Shown here piece by piece: positions 1 to 12,600 of a stretch of DNA of 64,000 nucleotides; the first letter of the stretch is position 1; each line of letters begins with the position of its first letter. Position numbers and translations under genes: made by a program. Below the pieces are notes generated by a model. The model had not been told where the DNA came from and did no database searches. It was given only the letters and a program-made list of their open reading frames with translations. Source of the stretch: Membranipora membranacea (lineage: Eukaryota; Bryozoa; Gymnolaemata; Cheilostomatida; Membraniporidae); NCBI GenBank assembly GCA_914767715.1, contig OU612073.1:870001-934000 (forward strand), in the 5' to 3' direction.

Positions 1-2448
1 AACTCTCATCTAGACGATAATATTCTTTGACATATACATCTTTCGACAGACCAAAATCTGCTATTTTCACAACAAATCCACCATCAACCCTTGAAATAAA
101 AGTAGCGTCAACGTCATGATTATATAAAATCATGAATCTCTATGAGCACACAGCACGACAGACAGAAAAAGCAAGTGAAAACCTGTGCGGAGGTCAAGAT
201 AGCTTTGATCACTGGTTGTCAAAGCCTCGAGAAAACAATTTTTGTCACATGGACTCTGGTCAATGTGCAAAAAAGCTGTAGTTATATAAGCCTGAGGGTG
301 TTAAGATAGGTTTTATACTCCCCAACTATAATAGGCAGTGCGACTATGGCGGGGACAGAAAGTGATCTAAAATATTTGATAACTATATCCAAAGGTTCAA
401 CAAGAGCCAACCTTGCCAACCTTATAATCACACCGCTTCATCGTTTATTGTGGCTGAAAATAAGCATATTATTATAATCTTCAAATTAATTTAATTATAA
501 TCTAAACTCAATCTACAAAATTTCGGATATACATACAGGCAGTTTCTTGCAGCTAGATCACGATGAACAAACTTCTGGAGGGATAGATACTCCATTCCAC
601 ATGCTATCTGCTTAGCAAAGTGTAGCAACTCAGCCATTGTAAATTGCTACAAAGCAAATAAGCGATATAGATCAACTGAATCTTGGCAAAATCATAACTC
701 TGGTACCCTATAATTTTTGCAGGCTCGTCATAATCTATTGGTTTTATTCATTTGAATGTAGTCCTAGCAACAAATTTTAACCTACAGTATCAAACAGATA
801 GTAGGTAAGATGTGTGTACAAGTTGACTCACTAGTTTTTCTTGTCTCAGTAATGACTTCAGATCACCATTTGTCATAAGAGGCAGAGCAACTCTGGGCAG
901 GTCATCAGGTGGGAATGAAATGGCCAGGGTCTCCAACACATTCAAATGGCTGTAGCCTTTTATCATCAATGCCTCTGTTAAGAATCCTTCTACCATGCTT
1001 AGAGTTACTTCAGTTGCTGAAATTATCATAACATGATTTATTATTATCACAGCTAACATTCAACGATTGATCAGTCTTATTGGTATGTTTCCAACAACTT
1101 CAACTTCAACTATCATTTGCCAAATTCCCGATACTGATTGAGGATGTGCTCGATCATAAACTCATCTATAGTTTTTTTGTGTTAAGATACCTCTCAAAGT
1201 TTTTATGGCCACCACTCTGTGTTCTCTATTCTGCTCGAGCTCTCCCAGATAGATTTTACCAAAGTTTCCCTCTCCTATGGCTTCAGGTTGGGTAATGACC
1301 AGCTCCTCGGGCGTGGCGAGCAAACTAGCCAGATTTTCTTTTATTTCTTCGTCATTCAATGACCAATCATCAGTGCCTTCTACAAATTGTGTGTCTAGAT
1401 ATAATAAATGTTTGTTGTGAATTGTGCCCGAACACAGTTAGAGGGAAGCTGAGAATAAAAGTATTTTTCCAAATTTCTTATTTAATTCAAACAGTCAAGG
1501 TCTTCAGTCAACTTTAAAAGTAGTTTAAGTTGCTGCCACCCTAATTAATTGCTGCCTTAATTGAAATAAGTGCAAAGTTCGGGAACTTACCTTTTAACTC
1601 AATTGGAGAATCACCTTTGGTTCGACGCCTTTTATGAAGAACACATATGACAAGCACAATAATGATGATTATCAGTACTAACAATCCAACTATGATTGCT
1701 GATATCTCCCCTCCAGTGAGTCTGATATCTGGTCTGATGCTTCCCTTCAAGTCAGTCTGATTGTAACTCCCAAGGCTAACCTGTACCGTGAAACATTGAA
1801 AGTTGTTTATTTGATTGATTATTTATTATTTACTTTTATAGAATGCGTTCCCAAGACAAATAGCCAAACAGCCAAACAGTCCTATTTATAGTGGTTGGAG
1901 AGCTAGAAATCGTGTAAAAGTTTAAAGATGGGGCTTCTGGTCTGTGAAGTTTTAGTTTAGATCCTATCACCAGCCACCATTCAATCCCAGTTTTGTAGGG
2001 AATCAAAATACTGGGCCTCAACTGTGTGTTTGCACAAACCAGTAAACAGAGCTCTCTCTCTCTCTATCTCAGCCTCATCCTATACTTTGATAGGATTATA
2101 GGGCAAGGGTGGAACGAGGGGATGGTGCAATGGTGAAGGGCCATGAGAATCAATATCCGGAAGATGTTCTTTGATGATAAGATAGGATTTGATATCAACC
2201 ATAACACAACATTTAAAAGAGGTTTGAACCTTGAATAATTTTGTCGTTCTGCAATGGAATGAGTCTCCGTTTTGCGAAGTGATAATGTTGATTAAATATA
2301 AGGCCTTCAACAAAAGTAATATAACTTAAATTCACATTGCTGTCTGAGACAGCACCAGACTCCATTCTTTGATTGATACAACCTGCGACATGAAATGTTT
2401 TCTGAATCATTAATTATTAACTGCTTATGTTCAATACGCCTTTACTTG

Positions 2449-2479
<31 letters not shown>

Positions 2480-5400
2480 GTGATTCATCTTTTTCAGTTT
2501 AGCAGATCAATTGAAAAGCTTGCCAAAAAAATCCATTAATTAAAAGCCATATCCTGGTTTTATCCAAAAGCGCCGAGGTCGTTCCAAATACAAATTCCGT
2601 CCTAAGTTGTCATTTGAAAGATGATTGAGGAAATAGAGGCTGTTAATAGATAAATGCCAAATATCTCCTTATAACAGTTGAGTTCAAACAGAAATATTTG
2701 GAGGTTAAGAGAATAAATATGAGGAAAAGGTTTTGGCAGACACAGCAGATAACAGTTGAAATTCTCTCACTATTTTGAAAATAAGAGCATAGAGCATTTG
2801 TCTTGTTTTTTTCTTACATGACAAAGTTAATTGCCACTGGCCATTCTTTGCTGTTTACAGTTGAAATCAGGTACAAAAACGAATATCAGGTTTTGCTTTT
2901 ATTTCGTGAGACTCATGCTGGTTTGGACAGATTGAAATTCTCATCCTGACTGTTTGATTTGACTTACATGCACATTGTAAGTTTTACCATCCTCAAGATC
3001 CATATTTGGGTCAGGTTTGCAATCCATAGAGCTATTAGTCACTTGTCCAATCACACAATCAAACTTAGCATCATCATCTCCTACTATTGTGACCTTATAC
3101 TGAGCATTGAGAGCATCGCCAAGGTCAAGGTTACTTCCTGATATCACCAGATCAGTGCCTGGTTCGAGGATTAGCAGATTCTATGAAGGAATGGAACGGT
3201 TGTTATATTTTAGAGCAACAAATTATGATAACATATGCGTTGACTGGAAACTAAAAGTACAACAAAGGGTTTGCTCAGGTAAATATATATTTATCCGTTA
3301 CATAGATTTTGTGTTAAAGGAATCTGCTCTTTGGTGAGAAGATCTCTGCCAAGAAAATTGAAATTTACATTGCACATTCGGCTTCTAAGGACAACCCAAA
3401 TCTTGCCTTGACAAGAAGCCCAAAACCTATCAATATGGTCATGGATAAATTACTTCAAAGTAGCAACAATACTTACATCACTGCTAATCACCGGATCTGG
3501 ATACACAACAAGATCACCTTCTTGTCCATCAAATATATCAACACCATCGCTTAGCAACGTCATGCTTACACTGGTCCTCTCTGTTATATTGAGCTCTGTG
3601 ATAAAATATATATGATATTTGTCTAGCTGATGATTTGTTTCGTTGTATCAAATTGTAAGAAAATCTCAAATCAAATTTATTGATTTAAAAAAACTCAAGT
3701 GCCTTATTAAGGCACTGTTCCGAAAGTGTTTATGGATAATGTCTTTTCCTATAAAATCCTGTTTTTGTTCACCATTGTGTTCAAGACTGTCTCATTACCT
3801 TGTAGTGAATCCAGTTTGCATCTTACTTCAGATCCATATGTGTGCAGACAGTTCTGAAAAGATATTAAAGCTTAGTGGTAGGAACAACTGCTCAGTTCTA
3901 CTGGGTCACATGGGATAATAAACGTGTACAATCAGAATACAGACTTCTAAAGTCAATGAATTCATTACAGAACTTGCAAATTTACACTGGGATGCGTTTC
4001 GAGCCTAACGTTTAACAAAACCTCCTGAAATCTTCATTGGGAGAATATTTAGGTGTGGTTTACAGTGTTTCTATTTGGTCTTTCTCTGTTATTGTGCAAT
4101 GCAGGATCTACTTATTTTGCTAGACATTCAATACAGACATTTACTTACATACTGTTTGCCGATGATGTTCAGACTATAATTGTCTGAAGACTCTACATTG
4201 GCCATGTCAAAAGTTATATTTAAACCTCCACTGCAAATATATAAATATTATTGTAAAAACAAAGAGTGGGTTTTACTGACTCATTTATTGGTCAGAAGCA
4301 AGTTGTGAATGGATAAATAACACCACATGAAATGTTCAATTAAACCTAGCCAATGTGTTGGCTCTGATTGGTTGGGTTTGGAGAGCCATGGTATGGAATG
4401 AAACCGGATAAGCGTCTGGAGTAAGAGACCATAAGTAGTGAATAGCATCTGGGGAGGGGATGGGGGGCTTGATTGTTCCAGCCCCAAACAACGTGGATGT
4501 ATGTGCTTCCTGGTAGAATAATACATTTTATTTACCTTATAATAGTTGAATTAGAGACCACAGCAATAATCGATGGATTTTCTAGATATGTGTAAGCGAA
4601 GGTCCTGTTTATTGTGCCTGTTAGTTGAAGCAGCACACTAATGTCCCCGAGTTGTTCTCCCTTGGTCATATTAAACTGCAGCTCATTCCGTTCCCTGCAG
4701 TTAGTGAAGAATAAAATTTTGTTAGTTTGTGAAAAAAATAAATATCATCAAAATATCATTAAATTTGTACAGGAAGGATAATGTAAAGCTCATGGGTTGG
4801 TTAATCTCAGACATTGATGAAAAAATGTGACATAATCCATTGGCACTACAGTATTAACGCTGAAAAGTCAATCTGCAACTTCATTCTTACTTGATGGTGT
4901 TAGTAGAAGCTTCTCCAATGTATATACTTATTCCATTATCAGGGATGAGACCATTTACGGTGATAATCGTCCCCCCTGCCAGCTGTCCAGAAACAGGAAA
5001 CAGTGTCCACTCATCGTCTCTACTCAGCTGATAAGAAACAAAGGTGTCAGTTTTCTGCAAGCTTGCAATGTCTGATAGGAAGTTATTTGCACAATTCAGT
5101 ATTGAACAATCTCAGTGAGCCAAGTATATGTTGGATAGAAATACTACAGTGACTTAACCGCTTCGATAACATAACTGCTCACCAACCTGAATGCATTTTG
5201 GAGCAAGCTCGACCCAACTGTTTCCATGCCCGCATGTTGTGATTTGTGATCCGTTTACTGCATATCCCACACCGCAGGTCACAGTGACACTCTCATGTAT
5301 ATAATACTCTGTTTCAAGTGGTGTTATTATCTCATGACTGGTAGGGGAATGCGGCTGGCACCTTGAAACTAAGAGGCACAACATTTTGTTGGACAAGCTA

Positions 5401-7468
5401 GACGAGAAAGCAAATCAAATTGAACTGGGTGTATTATTTTGATGTCATGGCAGGGCCATAGTTTAGAAAAAAAATGGTAGGGGGGGGGGGCGCAAATTCT
5501 TGAGGGTATGAAGAAACACCAGGTTGGGTATTGTAAGCTCCGATCCTGAGTCCTCAGTGCCAGGCCTCAAAATTGTTTTGATGATATAAATAGCAATTGG
5601 AAGTCCTGAATGAGTTGATTTTGACATGGAATATTTAATTATAACATATTTAGGCCACTCTATTCAGCATTCTAGGGGAGGCAGAGTGTCCCTGCCCCCT
5701 AGAACTACGTGCCTAAAAAGTGGGCTAATATTGTAGAACCAGAATACAAACTTACTCTGCGTTGTCATCTCCCATAGCGATTTTTCCCTGCGATTGTTGG
5801 AACTGGCCACCAGGATGGTGTCATTGCTAGTGATAGTCATTGCTGAAGGATTGTGCAGTTTGCACACATCCAATGTCCCTGGTATTGTCTCATTTTGATC
5901 AGCATCACCTGTTTCAATGATACAATGGAGTTTTGAGGTGGTAGAGAGCAAACGTATACAAATCATTATCCAAGTCTCAGGCAATGCAACATCTTTAGAT
6001 TAAGATACTATCATGGGTCTACTTGTATTTCAAGAACAGGCGGAATTTGAATATCAGGAAATATTTTGATGAAGGCTCAAATAATCAGGCTGTACAATAG
6101 AGCTAACGCAGTGTTTGCACATAATCATAATCATGATTCTTACCTTTGCACATGGAGTATAATCCTTCCTTTCTGAGGTCGATGATCACAAGTGCTTGTA
6201 CGTCCCCGTCTTCGGCAGCGACCAGCACCTGATCACGGACTAGCCAGTTGAGCCTTTCTTGTAGCCCAGTTTGAGCTGTGCTAAATGGTCCAAGAAGGAA
6301 GTCTTTATCACTACGACCGGCAATAGATACAGTCCCAAAGAGAAGTGAGGTCTCCCTAGTGTGAAGGTTGTATCTTGACACTCCATGTCCATGGTTAATG
6401 TAGATGTTGTTTTCCTCGCTGTCAGCTATTATGTGGCGCGTTCCCGGGCTATTTTCGTACAAATTTGAATCAAGCAAGCTTGTTTTCTGAGAAGCAAAAT
6501 CATTTTGTATTATAAGACTATTATCGCAGCATAATAGTTTGTTCCATCTTTCTAAGAATATCACACTGTATACAACATTGAACTGGGAGTCTGTTGAATT
6601 CCTCATTCCTTTATGGTCGCTTTGCCAGTTATCTGAAGCAATTCTTCTTCCTCGGGCATCACAAACACCGACGATGGTGCTCACATTACCTGTGGTAAAA
6701 TCAAAAAGTCGAATGCAGCCATTTATATAATCTGCTATGGCCATTTGACTTTGATTCAATTGGACAAACCCGATTATAAGAGAAAACAACGCCTCGGAAG
6801 CTCGCCCATCACGGTAACCACTGTTGATATCCTTCTGGGTTTCATTCCCTAGTAGTACGCTTACTTCCTGTCCAGGTACGTAGCGCCAGATAGCTGCACC
6901 AGAAGTGAAGTAGAATGTCCCAGGCTTGTAGCGATCCTCTTTTATCATACCTATTGACCAAGTTAGGTCAAAATCAGTATCCACTTTGGTCAGTGAACCA
7001 AAATCAATGTCTAACCCACAGCTTTCATTATCAACGCACATATTTTCATTTACTTCGGCGCCACCATCAATCTCTTTGACATCAGACTTAGTTTTCTCCA
7101 AACCATCATTACTGGCTCCCACCGATTTGGTGGGAAAAACTAATAAAAGGCTGCAATTAAACAGAAAAGCAGAATAGGAAACTGTTGAAGATCTCTAAAT
7201 GGTAAATTATTAGATAACTTGATCTTAAACTAGTAATCTGTCAAGCAGTTGGTAGCGGACAAACTGCACAGGAATGAATGATGAGATAAAACAGAACAAT
7301 AATTAATTATTGAAAGAAGAGATAATGCCATCTAAGCAGACATTAATGAGGGTGCAACTATTGGCCAGATTAGACGATCCCGGTTTCCTAGAGACTCCAA
7401 GTTGAGGGTGCTGTCACTAACCTCAGAGATATGAAGACAATGAAATGCTTTACTTGAGTGATCAGCAT
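1..7468 (-). CDS. RTK-A: NHL-CCP-IPT receptor tyrosine kinase, MET-like, 3' end outside window
   Basis: Predicted single-pass receptor tyrosine kinase. Coding exons from 5' to 3': 7422-7468, 6144-7150, 5756-5908, 5187-5368, 4891-5054, 4536-4694, 4149-4230, 3799-3853, 3477-3595, 2968-3180, 1591-1780, 1191-1379, 832-1016, 537-646, and 1-89 (cut by the window edge). All junctions are GT..AG and keep frame. The signal peptide starts [12 protein letters not shown] and continues across a phase-2 intron. Exon 2 encodes the NHL-type propeller ([25 protein letters not shown]). Exon 4 is a four-cysteine CCP module. Exons 5-6 and 9-10 are IPT/TIG-like. Exon 11 has the membrane helix followed by HKRRR. 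Kinase motifs visible: [19 protein letters not shown] and DFG. The last two exons, [10 protein letters not shown] and RPTF in RTK-C, lie beyond position 1. The start was chosen by analogy with RTK-B and the 60,083 gene. The family call is from motif reading; the extracellular ligand is unknown. Confidence 0.9.
2449..2476. repeat. (AT)n microsatellite
   Basis: Run of about 14 AT dinucleotides in the RTK-A intron between exons 10 and 11. The matching run in RTK-C (about 36,466-36,486) is shorter, so the repeat length differs between the two copies. Confidence 0.95.
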
Positions 7469-7920
7469 CCTTAAATTTGAAGTTTTCAGCAATACCTGTA
7501 AAAGAACATTGCATTGTAAATAAAACCAGAAAGAACACTTGGCTAGGGCTATGAAATTCGATTTACCAATTGGCAACAAAAGAAAATTAAGCTCTAATCA
7601 ACCAATTTCCTTTTTAACCATTAAAGGCGATATCGCCCATTTTCTTTGCATTATTCAAATAGATTTGATAATAGATTCTGCAACATTTACTTAAATACTT
7701 TGGTATGAAGCTACATTCTTCCATGACCATGGCTCCTCCACTAAAGATGGTTCTCGCCATAACTAAATACTAACATTTTCTTACTGCTGCAGGCTTTAAA
7801 CACTATATGCTGCGACTATAAAAATATCAATATTTCTACTTACCCCTGGCTTAGTCAACTCGGAACTGACACTGGGTCGAAAAATAACTTGCATAAAAAA
7901 CAACAGGAATTATAATGTAT
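7422..7920 (-). other. RTK-A 5' leader exons
   Basis: The first coding exon appears to begin at a TTTTACAG acceptor (exon 7422-7495, ATG at 7468), so at least one non-coding exon should lie upstream. A strong donor (CCAGGG|GTAAGT, minus strand, exon ending at 7844) fits such a leader exon. RTK-C has the same arrangement (exon 41437-41510, donor near 41,850). The transcription start was not located. Leader exon inferred, not seen as transcript. Confidence 0.45.
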
Positions 7921-9652
7921 CATCACGCATGATTGGCATTTCCTCAAACTACCCCTTGCGCAATTCATTTTACTTTATCAATTGAGATATTATGAGTAAT
8001 CAGATAATTTATTGCCATATTATTCAAATAAAATATGTCACTCTACAGAGCTATTTTATTACCACTTTCCTCAACGATTAAATTAAGGGTTGTTAAAATC
8101 TCTCCAGCTTATCCAGCATCAAAGTAAGGAATACATAAAAGAAATTTAGTAGACTTTTTCATTGTATTGGTACTGCTTTGATACTGCTGAGTCATTCTCT
8201 GTTCCTCATGGCTGTTACATTGTTATGTAGTTGTTGCTATGGGAACACTACACCACAGGTATGAGAAAGCCACTTACGATTGGCGGAGTACTCAGTAAAG
8301 AGTACAATAAACAGTAAAAAACACTAAAAACTAAATTCCACATTTATTTTCATTGTACAAACATCATAATAAAAATAACATTGCGATGAAAAGACACTTT
8401 TGATCCAATTAATGGTCACCAGTATGACATTAGAATTACCTGATATTTTTACATTAAATTTTGGTATACAGAAACATTCATTAAATCTCGCTCACTTTCA
8501 AGAAAAATTACCATATAGTCATAGAACGATATCTTTTCTATTAAATAATGATATGTTTCTATCTTTACCCATTTTTCCAGGCTTTTTAGGGTTACCAAAT
8601 GGCCGAATCCTTGTAATCTAGCTGTAAATAGAGAAATACAAATTGTTCTCATGATCAAACCTGTTAATTTGGGTTGAGGGAAAGTTAAGTGACACTTGTG
8701 TGACAGATCAGTGACAGTGAATACCACTGTAAATACTTCTGCAACAATATTGTTATATCACCTCATTCATCTCTGTTTCTCTCATATGGGCTTTCTCACA
8801 AAGTCCTCCCTTCAATACTCACTGGACCAAAAGAACAATTATTGTCAATTTGATATTTGATTAAAACATACAGAGCTGATGTCATTTAATGAGGAAGAAT
8901 TTCACTGATTTGCTACAATATTTGTACTTAGTTTAGCGGCAACTCATTAACAACCGTCACCTAACCAAAGAAAATTGATAACTCTTTATGGCTCTCATTT
9001 CCTTAACAATGCAATAAGACCATCAGATTTAATTTCAGGCTCACCTATAGTTTACCCCTTAGCCAAGAATGAATCTCTTCATATTCATTGATTGGTTGTT
9101 AAATTGTTAATTTACTTACAATTGGTGATATTTGGTTTACGTCCAACCGGTGCTTCCTCATTTCCCCTTCCCTGATTTTCTAGTGGCCCAAAGAAGGGCC
9201 AAAGCTAGTATGAGGAAAAACGATGAGTTGAAGTATCAGTAAAATCGAAATGAGGTAAACAGGTGTACTAATAAATGAGTGTGAGCTTTCATAGAAAAAT
9301 GGTTAGTCGACTGCTGATTAGATTGCATACAATGAAAGAATAGAGTCTGATCTACTCGAGACATGTTTTTATGGGAAGGATTTTGTAATATTTTTTGTCC
9401 TCAAATACTCAACAATGAGAAAGAGAGAGAGAGCGGCCGCAGGAAACCACTGCTGTTGTCAGACCATCAGTCAGTGAATGAGCTAGCGATCCAAGTGTTG
9501 TGATGTGGTTGTCTTGTTAGTTGTCTTCTTGTGTTCAGAGGAACGATAACTCTCCCAACCTCATTGATACACTGTTATTATGATTACTTTTATTAATTGA
9601 CTCGGTTCAACCGTGATTGTAAGCCAAACTTTATGTAAAGAAATAAGTAAAC
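7500..9652. other. Intergenic region between RTK-A and the divergent small gene
   Basis: No convincing exon beyond the RTK-A leader. It is conserved almost base for base in the duplicate (about 41,515-43,664). It lies between two divergently transcribed starts, so it probably holds both promoters. A (GA)n stretch followed by a NotI-type GC motif is at about 9,418-9,440. Two overlapping open frames at 8,400-8,730 are low-complexity and lack splice or homology support. Confidence 0.6.
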
Positions 9653-12600
9653 ATGTCAGCTACCAGAAAAGTAAGATGTGTCTTGTGAAATATATTAGAA
9701 TGTAACTAAGTTAACTGATTCACACAGACAGAATTGAAGTGTCATTGTATGCCTATGGATATACTGGACCTACAAGGACTCAATGCTGCAGATTTTCAGC
9801 AAATCAACCAGGAAAAAACAACTGAAAATTTGCATTGCCAAAACAAGGCTGCCAAGAACAAACACTTATGACCCTAAAAGGGCAAGGCCTGGGCAAAGTT
9901 AGGATCAACTGAACCCAAATCCATCACTTTGTTGGACATAATCGAGTACTCATATTAATCAGAACCAAAGAATATTATGAAATTAATCTCTAAGAATAAA
10001 TTTTACTAGTTTTGGAATTCATGCGATCTATTTGGCTCGACAATCTGGTTTTATGTAACACATAATTTACCGATCAAGCCTTATGTAAGCTTATATTAGT
10101 AGAGCTTTGATATCGCAACAGCTTTCCAGATGTTATGCTAATATCGAGAATTTCACTGATATATTTGATATGGATGAGGGGAATATCACTGTCCCTGAAC
10201 AAGTGTGTAGCAACAAGTTCAGAATCGTATATAGCTGACCCTTGTACACTTTTGTCATGCAGCTTGCCTGAGTTTTTGAAGATTGTTACTTGGATGTCAA
10301 TCATTGCATGATGTAGAAGGTGCCAAATTTCAGCTTTATCCGGACTCCGACCCAAAATTGTATACTGAACGCATATCTCCACAAATATCCATTCTAGGTA
10401 ATTCACCACTGATCAAGGAATTTATATAAATGGGATCAGTCCTTGGAAAGACCTTAACATCTTGTTTACTATTAATATATATCTTCACCTGTTGTCTTAA
10501 CCTGCACTGATAGCTGATGAATCTGAAAAGGATTGATAGATATCATATTAAATACTCACATAATTATCATTGATTTATTTCGCAAACATTCAAAAATCAA
10601 AGAAAATTCATTGATCATTTTTTTTGCTGCATCTAAATCATTGCAACACATACCACTGAAACATAGTGGTGGCAGCTACACCTATTACAGTCAGCCCTTC
10701 TTTCACAATAATGACAGTAATTTTTTTGTTTTTTAACTTTATTGGCATAATTTTCATTCGATGAGAATGTTTTACAAAATCAGCCCTCCAAGAAAGCAAA
10801 AATGGGGAAACAAACCAAAAAACTTTCAATCAAGATGACGAAAAAGAAAATCAGAAAAATTGAGTTTGAATGATTTATAATTGATTATTGAACGTAAATT
10901 ATATGGAATATTGTTAAAAGTAGATGCTATGATAGTATCTAAAAATTTATTTGAAGTTGGGTGTAGCTTGAACATGTCTCTCAGATTGAAATTGCGCAAA
11001 AATTAAAATGTTCTAACAAAAGTGGTGGACATTTCTTGTTCTAAAATCTATGTTGAGCACTGGCAAAGGTAAAAGGTGTAACGACTTTGATAATTCGTTA
11101 GTTGGTACCAGGTGATTAGGGATCTTTTGTAAAAATGATAACAATGATATTCAAAGTTTTTCTGCACATCCTTCCACACAGTTGACAAAATCTTGTAAAA
11201 TTGATAATGATGCATGGTATGTTTGTAATTGGGGAAATCAAATTTGAGAGTAGTGTCCCCTTAATACATGAGGGGACAACTGCATCTCAATGATATGGTG
11301 AGACGCAAAAAGTAATTTATTTGTTTTATTCAGACGTCATGGCACCATGGCAATCTAAGTTTACTACACAAAGAACTGCACCATCAATCAGCGAAACAAA
11401 AACTGCTTGCACTTGAGAAGGAAGGCTTAGAAGAGGTAAAGATAACTAAGTGAACAGGAGGGGATAATTTGTTCCAACAATACTTTAAGAGAGCATTAGG
11501 TGATGATTAAACACCTTAACTTTTACAACACTACTGGTCATGATACAAACATAATTCTAAAATTGGTAAAATCTGTCTATAGCAGATATTCTCTTGTAGA
11601 TTATTCACTGGTATGCAATCTGGGTTATAAGATACCATTATCTACTTCTAAAATACCAAAATCACTTGCCTTTTTTACTTGAGGTGACACGCCTTTCTCA
11701 TTAACATAACAATGTGTTGTAATAGGTTTTTAACAGCAGGGGGGAAAGCACTTCAACTCCTAATGTATTAGTCATATCTTATCATTATAAAACAGAATCC
11801 CTGGAGGATAAATTAGCAGAAAGAATGTAATCAGGCAACTCAGATATCCATTTCGCAGAAGTATCCAGGCTCCATGTCCTATTTATACATCCCGTCGTTC
11901 ATAACAAGTTTTATGACATTGTGATGAAAGTATTGCTACCACATCTGCGCAAACAACGTGACAGTTACGACATGATTATGGTTGTAACCTATATTTTCAG
12001 TTCAATTCTTTGAATTTTGTTTGGACCTAGTTGGGTGAATTCTGATTTTAAGATGATTGCAAGATGGCAATAAAAAAGTTTTTTGTTGAACGCCTGGCAT
12101 GGAATGAATAGTTGGCATATTTAAATAAGTGTGTCCACCTGCATTGAGGAGGTAACAGCAAACAGAACACAGCCAGCAATTTCAGTCAAAGATAAATCCC
12201 TCATGAATGGCTTGAGGGGATTTGGATGACTGTATAAATTCACAACCTTGAAATTCTTGCCATTACTGCACTTCTATTTCACCTAAGAGCAAAAAAATCC
12301 AGAAAAGTTTTAAATTTGTTCCTGAGATACACAATTTAACCCATAACGAGAGGAGATTGCATGGTAACAATAATGTTTCAAGCATACAAATTTAACCATG
12401 AATGGTGAAAAATAATTGACGCTGTTTCCAAATTTAATTCCTTAAACAGCAGCTGCAGATGAGAGTTTGTGGCATTCTGTTATCAAGCTTGATAACAGAA
12501 TGGAATGTCACAAACTCTAACTACAGGCAATTTAGCATAACTGTAGCACCGGCATGATTCTCTCCATGGTGTTTTTCTCATAACATCTTGGCGAAGTGGT

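Larger units (their letters stand above)
1..11986. repeat. Segmental duplication copy 1, about 12 kb
   Basis: Position 1 aligns with 33,469, and the match runs to 11,986, which aligns with 45,120. It covers RTK-A, its upstream region and the first two exons of the plus-strand small gene. By eye, substitutions occur about once per 50-150 bp. The main structural differences are about 900 bp present only here (10,057-10,957) and about 555 bp present only in the other copy (34,924-35,475). The left limit lies outside the window. The two copies are in the same orientation. Confidence 0.95.

Noticed and set aside
5475-5495. Poly-G run that could form a quadruplex
   Set aside because: Intron homopolymer of different length in the two copies (also near 39,490); no evidence of function.
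7680-7740. Alternative first exon for RTK-A starting ATGGTCATGGAAG
   Set aside because: It gives no signal peptide and no donor in the needed phase; the ATG at 7,468 does both.
8400-8730. Overlapping open frames on both strands, conserved in the duplicate at 42,413-42,740
   Set aside because: Conservation is explained by the recent duplication of the whole block; composition is AT-rich and non-coding.
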